From the NCBI RefSeq assembly GCF_047275745.1, contig NZ_JBKQWU010000017.1, positions 18,025-82,024 of the forward strand: 64,000 nucleotides of DNA, written 5' to 3'. Below are positions 50,342-58,745 of this stretch, piece after piece. Numbering within the stretch: position 1 is the stretch's first letter; each line of letters starts with the position of its first letter. Position numbers and translations under genes: made by a program. The DNA comes from Amaricoccus sp047275745 (lineage in GTDB: Bacteria > Pseudomonadota > Alphaproteobacteria > Rhodobacterales > Rhodobacteraceae). The notes beneath the pieces were generated by a model, which was not told where the DNA came from, searched no databases, and was given only the letters and a program-made list of their open reading frames with translations.

Positions 50342-51091
50342 TCAGGCGGCCGTATGGACTAGAAAGGGCTCTCCCGCGGAGGGGTCCTTCGCGGCGGGCT
50401 CCGGTTCCGGCAGGACCGCGGCGGTCGCCTCGGGCATCCAGTGGATCACGTAGCTCTTGGCGAAGACCACCCGTTCGACCTTCAGTGGCCGGCCGGGGAA
50501 CAGATCCCTGACCTCGCCCCTGGAGAGCAGGTTGATCTTCTCGACCTCGCGGCGGCGGCGGTCCCGGTCGTAGCGGCGGATGCGCGCGTCGAAGGAGAAG
50601 GACATCGACCAGGCCTGGGCGGGTTTGCCGAACCAGTGGCCGAAGGGCATGCGGTGATGCGGCTCGACCGGGAATTCCCAGGCCGGCGTCTGCATCCAGC
50701 CGGCGCGGCCGACGCGCATCATCTCCTCGGCCATCGCCTGCATCGTCCTCCAGCCGCCGACGTGCTCGATCACCGAATTGGAATGGACGAGATCGACCGA
50801 CTGATCGGCGTAGTCCCGCAGATCGCAGGCATCGCCGATCCTGTGCTGGAAGAGTCCCTCGGGAGCATCGCCGGAATAGGCCCGCCCGAGTTCCCCCTCG
50901 TCGATGTTCACGAGGTCGATCCGCTCGATGCCCTCGAGACCGACATTGGCCCAGTAATCGGGCCGCCCTCCGACATCGAGTATCCGGATGTCGCGTCCGT
51001 AAAGGGCGACAAGACTTTCGATCTGCTCTCGGAGGGCGCGCCCACGTTTCTTTCGGAATCTGTTGATGGGAGAGTATGTCGGGGACTTCAT
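50342..51091 (-). CDS. Class I SAM-dependent methyltransferase
   Basis: 249 residues, ATG with GTGAGGC upstream. The SAM-binding motif is RILDVGGRPDYWANVG (about 36-51), with the acidic LVNIDEGE, a HRIGDACDLRDYADQSVDLVHSNSVIEH motif IV region and VGRAGWMQTPAW. This is the Methyltransf_11 type common in glycan clusters. The region from about 150 (HHRMPFGHWFG) resembles methyltransferases that act on glycosyltransferase-linked sugars or lipids, but the substrate cannot be read. The C-terminus is a Pro/Glu/Ala-rich tail. It is convergent with parB. Confidence 0.85.
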   Translation of the reverse strand: MKSPTYSPINRFRKKRGRALREQIESLVALYGRDIRILDVGGRPDYWANVGLEGIERIDLVNIDEGELGRAYSGDAPEGLFQHRIGDACDLRDYADQSVDLVHSNSVIEHVGGWRTMQAMAEEMMRVGRAGWMQTPAWEFPVEPHHRMPFGHWFGKPAQAWSMSFSFDARIRRYDRDRRRREVEKINLLSRGEVRDLFPGRPLKVERVVFAKSYVIHWMPEATAAVLPEPEPAAKDPSAGEPFLVHTAA

Positions 51092-51583
51092 GCCTCACTC
51101 CGGTACTAATGGTATTCTGCTTTGGGCCTGGCTGTACTTCTTCAACGATCATCTGGGATCGCCTGATAAGATAGGCCATTGTCGAATATACTTGATGGGG
51201 CGTGATCCGGAAAAGGGCGGCGGAACGTCTCGGCGGAAACATGCGCGGGGAACCGCGCGGCGGGGCTTTTCCAGGTCACCTTCCGGGCCGTCTTGCGACG
51301 GTACGCGGCGAGGGGCGGGCGATGATGCGATCACCTCTATCGGCGGCGTGCCCGGACATGCATGGCGTGCCGGACATGGCGTGCCGGGAGTGAACGCGGG
51401 GAACGAATACCGCGGCGGAGGTGTGGAAACGGGCGTGGAATGATGGGGCCATGCCGGGGGGCCAGTATGGGGGCCGGAACGAGGCTGGAACGGAACCGGA
51501 ACGCGGGGCCGGACACCGCGGCCGGAACACCGCCAGGGAGAAACGGGCTTCGGAGAATCACCCCGGGGAGATTCGCGGTCCGG
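51092..51583. other. Intergenic region upstream of the methyltransferase and downstream of the tRNA
   Basis: About 490 bp without a supported gene. The part nearest the methyltransferase (51100-51200) is less GC-rich and is the probable promoter region of that minus-strand gene. The remainder is GC-rich, with only shadow frames. Confidence 0.5.
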
Positions 51584-51673
51584 TGGCGGAGAGAGAGGGA
51601 TTCGAACCCTCGAGACGGTTCCCCGCCTACACACTTTCCAGGCGTGCGCCTTCGACCACTCGGCCACCTCTCC
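51584..51673 (-). tRNA. tRNA-Ser (anticodon GGA)
   Basis: A 90-nt sequence on the minus strand starts with GGAGAGGTGGCCGAGTGG and ends with an encoded CCA. The acceptor stem pairs GGAGAG with CTCTCC, the anticodon arm reads CACGC-CTGGAAA-GTGTG with anticodon GGA, and the T-loop is GGTTCGAATCC. A long variable arm (about 18 nt) is present, as required for tRNA-Ser. It reads UCC and UCU codons. It lies about 1.4 kb from parB; a tRNA gene here is worth noting on a replicon with plasmid-type replication genes. Confidence 0.95.
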
Positions 51674-52399
51674 GGCGCGCGGACAAGATCACCTCTGGCG
51701 GCGAGACGCAAGGGCGGAGCGCGCGGGAGCGGCGACCGCCGGATGAAGCCTGCGCGCTAGCGAAATGAAAAGCGACGGGAAAACGTTTGTATCAGAATCC
51801 GTGGTAAAACCCGGAACACCCGGGTACCCCCTTCGCATTCGGAGCCAAAAGGTTCCCCGGAAACCGGCTCCACCCTGAAAACTGGCATAAAATCGCCCAT
51901 CGACCTGGGTGACAAAGCGCGGACTTGAGCACCGGAAGCGTCGCGCTTACACCCTTTGTAAGCAAACAATACGGCCTCATGCGGGAACGCGGAGGCTTCT
52001 GGTAAACAATAAACAAGGGACAGACCTTGACCGAAGCGACGAGATCCCGGCACGCCGGGCCGTCCGACCCGCCGGAAGGGATGGCGGGTCAGGACGGCTG
52101 CCAGCGCGCATGGATCTCGGCGTCTTCCCCTGCCAGTCTCCGGCGCGACGCCGGGACAGGGCCCTTCGGGTCCGGCGAGGGGCGGTCGTAGACCGAAGTA
52201 TCCGGTTCGTCTGAAGCGCGAAGGCCTCCCGGGGTCTTCCTCATGGAACGGAGCGTCGGCTTGGCCGGCGCCGCCGATGGTTTTCGCCGTGCCAATGGCG
52301 GGGACTCAATGAGAATGCGCGCGTCTGTTTGGCGTGTGTGGAGAGAGGCGGAAGTACAGGCCTGGGACCTCATGGAAGTCCACAGAGGTAAGAACTGTC
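51674..52399. other. Leader region upstream of the first beta-helix gene
   Basis: 726 bp without a supported gene. The stretch 51765-52020 is noticeably AT-richer than the average here and contains an inverted repeat, GCTTACA-CCCTT-TGTAAGC (51945-51963), that could be an operator. It is followed by about 350 bp of GC-rich DNA before the ribosome binding site AGAGGTAAG (52384-52392) of the gene at 52400, so a long untranslated leader is possible. Confidence 0.4.
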
Positions 52400-53857
52400 A
52401 TGTCTACGATTTCGGTATCGACTCAATCCGAGCTGCTCTCCGCGCTGAAGATCGCCAGGGGTGGTGACACGATTCAACTGGCCGCCGGGAATTACGGGAA
52501 CATCACGCTGAACGGAACGAAGGCCGCCACCAAGTATCTCAAATATTCGGGCGAGGTCAAAATCGTTTCCGCGAACCCGGGCGACAAGGCCGTCGTCAAC
52601 AAGCTGTTCATGGAGGGGGTCCAGAACCTGACCTTCGAGAACATCAAGTTCGACTATACGTCCGCGACGACGACCAACGGCCAGCCGGTGCTGCTGAAGT
52701 CCTCCAAGGAGATCACCTTCCGGAGCAGCGTGTTCGACGGCGAGACCGCGGGCGGCTACGGCTCCGGCACGGGGCTCAAGGTCAGCGCGGGCAGCGACAT
52801 CCTGGTCCAGAACTCGACCTTCACGAATTATCGCAAGGGTATCGAGGCCTGGGCGGTCGATGGTTTCGACATCCTCAACAACAAGCTTCAGGGCATCAGC
52901 TACGACGGCATCGTGAGCGGTCATGTCCAGGACTTCACCATCCGCGGCAACACGGTCGCGATGCGGCCCGATCTGGGCGCGGACAACCACCGGGACGTGA
53001 TCCAGATCTACAACCAGGGTCCGAAGGCGCCGTCCTCGAACATCCTGATCGAGAACAACAAGCTCACCTCCACCGATACGGTCACCCATGGCATCTACAT
53101 GGGCAACGCCGATGCGAAATCGACGGGCAGCGGTTCGGAATTCTATTCGAACGTCGTGATCCGCGGGAACACGATCGAGACGGGCCAGAGGCTCGGCATC
53201 GGGATCGGCCATACCAACGGGCTCAAGATCACCGGCAACACGCTGATCCAGAACGACGCGCTCAACGACAACACCCGCCCGATCACGATCCCGATGCTGC
53301 AGGTCGAGCAGGCCTCCACCAATGTCACGATCACCGACAACATCCTGCACGGACAGCCGATCCCGTCCAACAGCGGCAACTGGGCCGCGGTGACCGGCGC
53401 CGACGCGGGCTGGACCGTGCGTGACAATGCGATCGTGAAGCTCGACTGGAAGATCGGCCAGTCGACAGCGGACCCCTGGGCCGGCGTCCGGGGCAACGGC
53501 GAGGCGGACCAGTTCCGCTACAAGGGCACCTGGGTGTCCACCGGGGACAGGACGGACGTGAACTCCAAGCTCAACTTCGAGGAAGGGGACACGATCATCC
53601 TGGTCAATTACGAACAGAACAGCTTCAAAGGAGTATCGGGCGGCAACAAACTTGATGTGAGTTCCACGGGTGACTATTCGAAGATCAACTCGATTGTCGA
53701 TCTTCAGGAATTGGCGGCGACTTCGCCAAAGCTCAGCGCGTCCGTTTCGGGCGATACACTGACACTTCACATCACCCAGACAGGCGGTGTCCATGACATC
53801 GTCCTGGAGGGATTGGGCCAGGAATACCAGAGCACCTACGACGCGTCTCTGTTCTGA
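52400..53857 (+). CDS. Right-handed parallel beta-helix protein, paralogue 1 (possible polysaccharide lyase or epimerase)
   Basis: 485 residues from ATG 52400 with AGAGGTAAG upstream. Residues 5-370 form a beta-helix with repeating hydrophobic/Asn coils (ITLNGT, LTFENIKF, ITFRSSVFDG, ILVQNSTFTNYRKGIE). Blocks shared with both paralogues are ISYDGIVSGHVQDFTIRGN, NHRDVIQIYNQGPKAPSS and THGIYMGNADA. The C-terminal 100 residues (FRYKGTW to the end) are a module conserved in all three, ending in VLEGLGQEYQSTYDASLF. There is no Sec signal; the C-terminal module recalls type I secretion targeting regions. The fold and cluster suggest a glycan lyase or C5-epimerase, or an adhesin. Catalytic residues not assigned. 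Confidence 0.8.
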   Translation: MSTISVSTQSELLSALKIARGGDTIQLAAGNYGNITLNGTKAATKYLKYSGEVKIVSANPGDKAVVNKLFMEGVQNLTFENIKFDYTSATTTNGQPVLLKSSKEITFRSSVFDGETAGGYGSGTGLKVSAGSDILVQNSTFTNYRKGIEAWAVDGFDILNNKLQGISYDGIVSGHVQDFTIRGNTVAMRPDLGADNHRDVIQIYNQGPKAPSSNILIENNKLTSTDTVTHGIYMGNADAKSTGSGSEFYSNVVIRGNTIETGQRLGIGIGHTNGLKITGNTLIQNDALNDNTRPITIPMLQVEQASTNVTITDNILHGQPIPSNSGNWAAVTGADAGWTVRDNAIVKLDWKIGQSTADPWAGVRGNGEADQFRYKGTWVSTGDRTDVNSKLNFEEGDTIILVNYEQNSFKGVSGGNKLDVSSTGDYSKINSIVDLQELAATSPKLSASVSGDTLTLHITQTGGVHDIVLEGLGQEYQSTYDASLF

Positions 53858-53906
53858 CGGACGGGCGCCGGAGCGCGGGAGAAACCCCGCCCGGCGCCTG
53901 ACCAGC

Positions 53907-53940
53907 GGGGTCGGCCGAAACCGCCGGCCCCGGGCCTTCT
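53907..53940 (+). terminator. Hairpin after beta-helix paralogue 1
   Basis: GGGGTCGGC (53907-53915), loop CGAAACC, GCCGGCCCC (53923-53931), then a T-containing stretch CTTCTTTCCC. It lies 50 bp after the stop. Likely transcription end or attenuator between the paralogues. Confidence 0.55.
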
Positions 53941-54062
53941 TTCCCAATCACCGGGGACTTCGGTCCCGACTGAACCGGTACCCGCTCTCGATGCCTCCGG
54001 CACCGAGCAGGGAAGTATTGTCCATGTGAGTGGAGATATTTCTCTGAAAAAATCGGAGGAAC

Positions 54063-54091
54063 TTGAGCGTAATGAAAACAGAATTTTAGCA
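54063..54091 (+). promoter_or_regulatory. Possible promoter of beta-helix paralogue 2
   Basis: TTGAGC (54063-54068) and TTAGCA (54086-54091) with a 17-bp spacer, inside a markedly AT-rich stretch (54030-54120) just upstream of the gene at 54141. The -10 element is poor. Confidence 0.3.
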
Positions 54092-54140
54092 AACCAAAAA
54101 TAGGACGGGTTTGTTTTAAAAAGGAAGGACAGGCCATACA

Positions 54141-55499
54141 ATGACGACGTATACGGTCTCAAGCAGCTCGCAGCTCACCTCGACGATCAGCAAGGCGAAG
54201 TCGGGTGATTCGATTGTGTTGAAATCGGGTAACTACGGTAGCCTGGCGATCACGAGCGAGAAGTTCTCCAGCAATGTGAAGATCTCCTCCGAGAGCTCCA
54301 GCAATCCGGCGACCTTCTCCTCGATCAATATCAAGAGCTCCTCGAACCTCACGTTCGACAATATCAAGATGGTCGGCACCGGCACCGGCTTCAAGGTCAG
54401 CGGTTCCAGCAACGTGACGCTGCAGAATTCGGACCTCGCCAATTTCACCAAGGGCATCCAGCTCGCCGGCGGCTCGAACCTCAAGTTCATCAACAACGAT
54501 CTGAACAACATCAGGTACGACGGGCTCGTCGCCGGTCATGTCCAGGGCATGACGATCCAGGGCAACGAGATCCACATGAACGGCCAGGGCGACAGCCACC
54601 GGGATGCGATCCAGTTCTACAACCAGGGTCCGTCGGCGCCCTCCGCGAACATCGTGATCAAGGGCAACCAGATCACCACGAACGACGGTGTGACCCACGG
54701 TATCTATTTCGGCAACTACGATACCAAGGGCGGCGCCATCACGAGCGAGTTCTACAAGAACATCACCATCGAGGGGAACTCGCTCAAGACGGGCCAGATG
54801 CTCGGCATCGCGATCGGCGGCACGCAGGGCGTCTCGATCCGGAACAACACCGTGGTCCAGACCGACGCCTTCTCGAGCAAGAAGACCATCAACATCCCGC
54901 TGATCCTGGTCGACAAGGATGCGAAGGGCGTCACGGTCTCGGGCAACACGGTCCTGAAGGCGCCGGTCATCGCCGACGATGCGAACAACTGGAAGATCGT
55001 CGGCACGCTCGCCAATACCGGCAGCAAGATCGTGTCGCTCGGCGCCACGGTGTCGAATTCCTCCAAGGATGACTCGTCCTCGTCTTCGGCGTCCTCCTCG
55101 TCGTCCTCGTCCTCGTTGTCCTCCTCCTCGTCGAGCCTCGGCGACGGCGACGCGGATACGTTCCGCTTCAAGGGATCGAGCGTCAACGGGACCAAGACCA
55201 ACAAGATCTCGGCCGATTTCTCGGAAGGCGACAAGATCGTTCTCGCCGGCTACGACAACGGCACCTTCAAGGACATCGGCGGCGGCAACCGGGTCGATAA
55301 CAGCAAGGCCGGCGATTACGTCAAGATCGACTCGCTGACCGACCTGCAGGAACTCGTCAAGGCGTCCCAGGACATCTCGGCCAAGGTCTCGGGCGACAAT
55401 CTGACGATCAGCATCGACCAGGGTTCGGACATGCATCACCTGGTGCTGGCCGGCCTCGGCCAGGAATACCAGAGCAGCTACGACTCCACCCTCTTCTGA
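54141..55499 (+). CDS. Right-handed parallel beta-helix protein, paralogue 2
   Basis: 452 residues, ATG with GGAAGGA about 12 bp upstream. The N-terminus MTTYTVSSSSQLTSTISKAK parallels the other two (TVSNSSELNSAVNSA in the third). The beta-helix spans residues 1-305, with IRYDGLVAGHVQGMTIQGN, SHRDAIQFYNQGPSAPSA and THGIYFGNYDTKGG. A poly-serine linker (about 306-331) then leads to the C-terminal module beginning DADTFRFKG and ending LVLAGLGQEYQSSYDSTLF. No Sec signal. Its codon use is less GC-biased than that of the capsule enzymes, which fits high expression or recent transfer. Function as for paralogue 1, unproven. Confidence 0.8.
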   Translation: MTTYTVSSSSQLTSTISKAKSGDSIVLKSGNYGSLAITSEKFSSNVKISSESSSNPATFSSINIKSSSNLTFDNIKMVGTGTGFKVSGSSNVTLQNSDLANFTKGIQLAGGSNLKFINNDLNNIRYDGLVAGHVQGMTIQGNEIHMNGQGDSHRDAIQFYNQGPSAPSANIVIKGNQITTNDGVTHGIYFGNYDTKGGAITSEFYKNITIEGNSLKTGQMLGIAIGGTQGVSIRNNTVVQTDAFSSKKTINIPLILVDKDAKGVTVSGNTVLKAPVIADDANNWKIVGTLANTGSKIVSLGATVSNSSKDDSSSSSASSSSSSSSLSSSSSSLGDGDADTFRFKGSSVNGTKTNKISADFSEGDKIVLAGYDNGTFKDIGGGNRVDNSKAGDYVKIDSLTDLQELVKASQDISAKVSGDNLTISIDQGSDMHHLVLAGLGQEYQSSYDSTLF

Positions 55500-55541
55500 G
55501 AACGCGGGGGGCATCCTTCGGGATGATCCCGCCAGCTGGTG

Positions 55542-55567
55542 GCGCGGGGAGCGACGGCTCCCCGCGC
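55542..55567 (+). terminator. Hairpin between beta-helix paralogues 2 and 3
   Basis: GCGCGGGGAG paired with CTCCCCGCGC around the loop CGACGG, 42 bp after the stop of paralogue 2. There is no T-tract, so this is a weak terminator call. Confidence 0.35.
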
Positions 55568-55767
55568 TGCGGGCGCCCCGCTCCGGAGGCCAATGGCTTC
55601 GGGGCGGTTTCGACCCGGCGAATGCGACTGCCACGGAATCTGCTCGGCGGCCCCGGGAAGGGGTCGTTGCCGAAGCGCGCTCCGCCCGGACTGACTGACC
55701 AACCGGGGGGCCCGTCCGAATTTTCGGGCGGCCATCCAACTGAAAACAGAGCGGAGAAACCATACCC

Positions 55768-57330
55768 ATGGCGACCCTTACCGTCTCGAATTCGTCCGAA
55801 CTGAACTCGGCCGTGAATTCCGCCGGCAGCGGCGATACCATCGTTCTCGAGAATGGCAATTACGGCGGCCTCACGCTGCGAGGCGCCTCGAATCTCACGA
55901 TCCGGGCGGAGGGCGGCTCCGCCGTCCTCGAGCGGCTCGCGATCCAGAACTCCCGGAACGTGACCGTCGACGGCGTCGACTTCGACGGCGCGACCGACAG
56001 CGGGGGCTACGGCACCGGCACCGGGCTCAACCTGCGATCCTCATCCGGCATCACGATCCGCAATTCCGAGATCTCCGATTATTCGAAGGGGATCCAGGTC
56101 TGGAACGTGACCGGGCTCGAACTGATCTCGAACACGCTCGACAACATCTCCTATGACGGGATGGTCCTCGGCCATGTCAGGGGGGCGCGGATCTCCTCCA
56201 ACGACGTGACGATGCACGGCCGCACGAATGTCGACCACAAGGACATCCTCCAGATCTACAACCAGGGCTCGCAGCCGCCCTCCTCGGACATCGTGATCTC
56301 GAACAACAGGCTGACGGCGATCGACAGCAATATCCATGGCGTCTACATGGGTAACTACGATGCCAATGCCACTGGCTCGGCGAGCGAGTTCTACAGGAAC
56401 ATCACCATCACCGGCAACGTGATCGATTCCCAGCACAAGCTCGGCATCGCCGTGGACCGGACCGACGGGCTCACGATCACCGACAATGTCGTGCTCCAGA
56501 ACGACCGGATAAACAGCTCGCGCACGATCAACAAGCCGGTCATCCTCGTCAACCAGAATTCCGACGACGTGCGCGTGACGGGCAATGTCGTGCTCGACAC
56601 GCCGAGCGCGTCCGGTGCGAACTGGCAGAAGGCCTCGATCGCGGGCAGCAACTGGTCGATCTCGGGCAATGACGTGGTCTCGACCTCGACGCGGATCGAT
56701 TCCTATGCCTCCGGCTCGGCGGGCGCGAACAACAACTCCGGCGGTTCGGACAGCGGTTCGGACGGCGGTTCGGACAGCGGCTCGGGTGGCGACACCGGCG
56801 GGGATACCGGCGGCTCCACGGGGGGTGATACCGGCGGTTCGACGGGCGGCGATACCGGTGGCGATACCGGGGGCTCGACGGGCGGCGACACGGGTGGTTC
56901 CACCGGTGGCGATACCGGCGGTGACACTGGCGGCTCCACGGGGGGCTCCACGGGGGGCGATACCGATACGAGCGGCCTCGGCAACGGCGTGGCGAACCAG
57001 TTCCGCTACATCGAGCCGTGGATGAACGGCGATACCACGTCGCGGCTGGCCGGGATCGATTTCTCGGAAGGCGATACGCTGAAGCTCGGCCGGTTCGACG
57101 CCGGCACGTTCCGGGATTCCACCAGCGACAGCAATGTCGTCCACAACAGCAAGGCCGGCGATTACGTGCTGATCGACTCGATCGCCGACATCGCCGAACT
57201 CGTCGCCAATTCCGCGGGGATCTCCGCCTCGGTCTCGGGCAGCGACCTGACCTTCTCGATCGAACAGGACGAGGGCGTGCTCGACCTCATCCTTCCGGGC
57301 CACGCCGCGGCCTACGACGCGCTGGTCTGA
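55768..57330 (+). CDS. Right-handed parallel beta-helix protein, paralogue 3
   Basis: 520 residues, ATG after GCGGAGAAA. The beta-helix (residues 1-305) has the shared blocks ISYDGMVLGHVRGARISSN, DHKDILQIYNQGSQPPSS and IHGVYMGNYDANATG. The linker (about 320-400) is a tandem array of GGDTGGSTGG-type units, quite different from the serine linker of paralogue 2. The C-terminal module starts ANQFRYIEPW and contains FSEGDTLKLGRFDAGTFRD, reminiscent of the last domain of serralysin-like type I substrates, but ends LILPGHAAAYDALV instead of the QEYQS ending of the other two. The linker length is likely to vary between strains. Confidence 0.8.
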   Translation: MATLTVSNSSELNSAVNSAGSGDTIVLENGNYGGLTLRGASNLTIRAEGGSAVLERLAIQNSRNVTVDGVDFDGATDSGGYGTGTGLNLRSSSGITIRNSEISDYSKGIQVWNVTGLELISNTLDNISYDGMVLGHVRGARISSNDVTMHGRTNVDHKDILQIYNQGSQPPSSDIVISNNRLTAIDSNIHGVYMGNYDANATGSASEFYRNITITGNVIDSQHKLGIAVDRTDGLTITDNVVLQNDRINSSRTINKPVILVNQNSDDVRVTGNVVLDTPSASGANWQKASIAGSNWSISGNDVVSTSTRIDSYASGSAGANNNSGGSDSGSDGGSDSGSGGDTGGDTGGSTGGDTGGSTGGDTGGDTGGSTGGDTGGSTGGDTGGDTGGSTGGSTGGDTDTSGLGNGVANQFRYIEPWMNGDTTSRLAGIDFSEGDTLKLGRFDAGTFRDSTSDSNVVHNSKAGDYVLIDSIADIAELVANSAGISASVSGSDLTFSIEQDEGVLDLILPGHAAAYDALV

Positions 57331-57643
57331 GAGCGGGCGGCGCGGGGCGCCCGCGCCGCGACACCGCTCAAGGGGAAGGGCGGCGGCGGGGAGGTATCCC
57401 GCCGCCGCCCTTTTCACGGGCCGATCATCGGCCGGTCATCATGGAGGGGTCACGAGCTCCGATCAGGGGGCTCCGATCGCGAGACCGGATCGCGAGCTCC
57501 GATCACTGGCCGGCCGGCGGCTCGACCAGGGTTCCCGAGGCCCCGCCACCCGTCGCGCCACCGCTCGCCGAACTGTCGCCCGCGACCTGGCTGGCGCGCC
57601 GCGCNAGGGGGCTCCGATCGCGAGACCGGATCGCGAGCTCCGA
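57331..57643. other. Gap between convergent genes, including one duplicated contig end
   Basis: Contains the terminator at 57378-57414 and the first copy (57465-57604) of the 140-bp duplication that surrounds the N at 57605. Because of the duplication, its true length is probably about 141 bp shorter than shown. No gene is supported. Confidence 0.6.
57378..57414 (+). terminator. Strong intrinsic terminator after the beta-helix cluster
   Basis: A 13-bp perfect stem GGGCGGCGGCGGG (57378-57390), loop GAGGTAT, CCCGCCGCCGCCC (57398-57410), then TTTT. It ends the plus-strand beta-helix cluster. Confidence 0.85.
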
Positions 57644-57745
57644 TCACTGGCCGGCCGGCGGCTCGACCAGGGTTCCCGAGGCCCCGCCACCCGTCGCGCC
57701 ACCGCTCGCCGAACTGTCGCCCGCGACCTGGCTGGCGCGCCGCGC
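57465..57745. repeat. 140-bp direct duplication separated by a single N
   Basis: 57465-57604 and 57606-57745 are the same 140 bp, joined by the ambiguous base at 57605. The second copy carries the 3' end of the glycosyltransferase gene. An exact duplication abutting an N is characteristic of overlapping contig ends joined without merging. Confidence 0.9.
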
Positions 57746-58699
57746 CTCGGCGAGCCAGTTCTCCTGGCGCCGCAGCTTCAGCGCCTCGCTGCGCGCGCGC
57801 ATCTCGGGCTGATGCGCGAGCGCCTCGCGCAGCGCCGCCGCCAGCGCCTCGGGAGCGTTCTCGCCGAAGAGCGCGGCCTCGCCGAACATCCGGCGCAGGG
57901 TGCCGGTATCGGACAGCACCAGCGGCGCATGCGCGCCGAGCGCCTCGTTGGCGACGCTGAGCTGGCAATTGGCCCGGCTCGTCACCCCGAGCACGGCATT
58001 GGCGCGCGTGAGCAGCTCCTCGAACGCCTCGATCGTCAGATAGTCGGTGAACTGGACATTGGCCGGCGCGTCCTGGGTCAGCCCCAGCGCCTCGGCCTTC
58101 CGCCTGCGGCCGGTGATCCGGAAATCGACTTCCGGCAGCAGCCGGGCCGCGCCCATCACCGCGCCGATCGGCTGTTCCTCGTCGGCGCTGAAGGAGCAGG
58201 GCACCAGCACATAGGGCCGGGTCCCGGGCGCGGCGGCGGGCTGCTCGGGAAGGTCGAGCCGCGCCGGCGGGTCCTCGAGCACGCGGACGAGTTCCGGCCG
58301 CACGCCATGCGCCTCGGCCCGCGCCCGCATGTCCTCGTTGTGAACCAGCACCCGGTCGGAGCGGTTCAGCACCCAGGCCGCGCCGGGGAACCGCGACCAG
58401 GGCGGCAGCACCGCGTTGTCGTGGCAATCGACGATCAGCGCGTAGCGCCGGGTCACGGCGCGCAGCGCGAGCAGGACATGCGGCACCATGCTGGGCGGCG
58501 ACTGCACCCAGACCACGTCCGGCTTCGCGGCCAGCACGACGCGGATCGTGCTCCAGGCCTGCGCGAGATAGCCGAAAGGCTTCAGCCATTTCCGCGACAT
58601 CGGCGACGGCAGGTAGTGGAGGTCGAAATCGACGTACTGGTTCATCGATTCCGCGCGCCGCTGGAAATCGATCCAGGCGATGTAGATCTGCTTGCTCAC
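57644..58699 (-). CDS. Family 4 glycosyltransferase (GT-B fold)
   Basis: 351 residues from a GTG with AAGGAGCAG upstream. The N-terminal domain has the acceptor-side features of GT-B enzymes (KPDVVWVQSPPSMVPHVLLAL, VDCHDNAVLPPW). The C-terminal domain has VLVPCSFSADEEQPIGAVMGAARLLPE and RANAVLGVTSRANCQLSVANEALGAHAPLVLSD, where SVANEALGAHAPLV replaces the usual E-x7-E motif. The family call rests on fold pattern. The last residues overlap the assembly duplication; the second copy gives an intact end (LVEPPAGQ). It is followed upstream on the same strand by a GT2 gene, 46 bp away, so the two are probably an operon. Confidence 0.85.
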   Translation of the reverse strand: MSKQIYIAWIDFQRRAESMNQYVDFDLHYLPSPMSRKWLKPFGYLAQAWSTIRVVLAAKPDVVWVQSPPSMVPHVLLALRAVTRRYALIVDCHDNAVLPPWSRFPGAAWVLNRSDRVLVHNEDMRARAEAHGVRPELVRVLEDPPARLDLPEQPAAAPGTRPYVLVPCSFSADEEQPIGAVMGAARLLPEVDFRITGRRRKAEALGLTQDAPANVQFTDYLTIEAFEELLTRANAVLGVTSRANCQLSVANEALGAHAPLVLSDTGTLRRMFGEAALFGENAPEALAAALREALAHQPEMRARSEALKLRRQENWLAEARRASQVAGDSSASGGATGGGASGTLVEPPAGQ

Positions 58700-58745
58700 G
58701 GGACCGGCTGCTCCTTGACTCGGGATACCACTTATTCGGGACGAT

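Noticed and set aside
57450..58589. A minus-strand frame running through the N at 57605
   Set aside because: It is out of phase with the glycosyltransferase and exists only because of the contig duplication.
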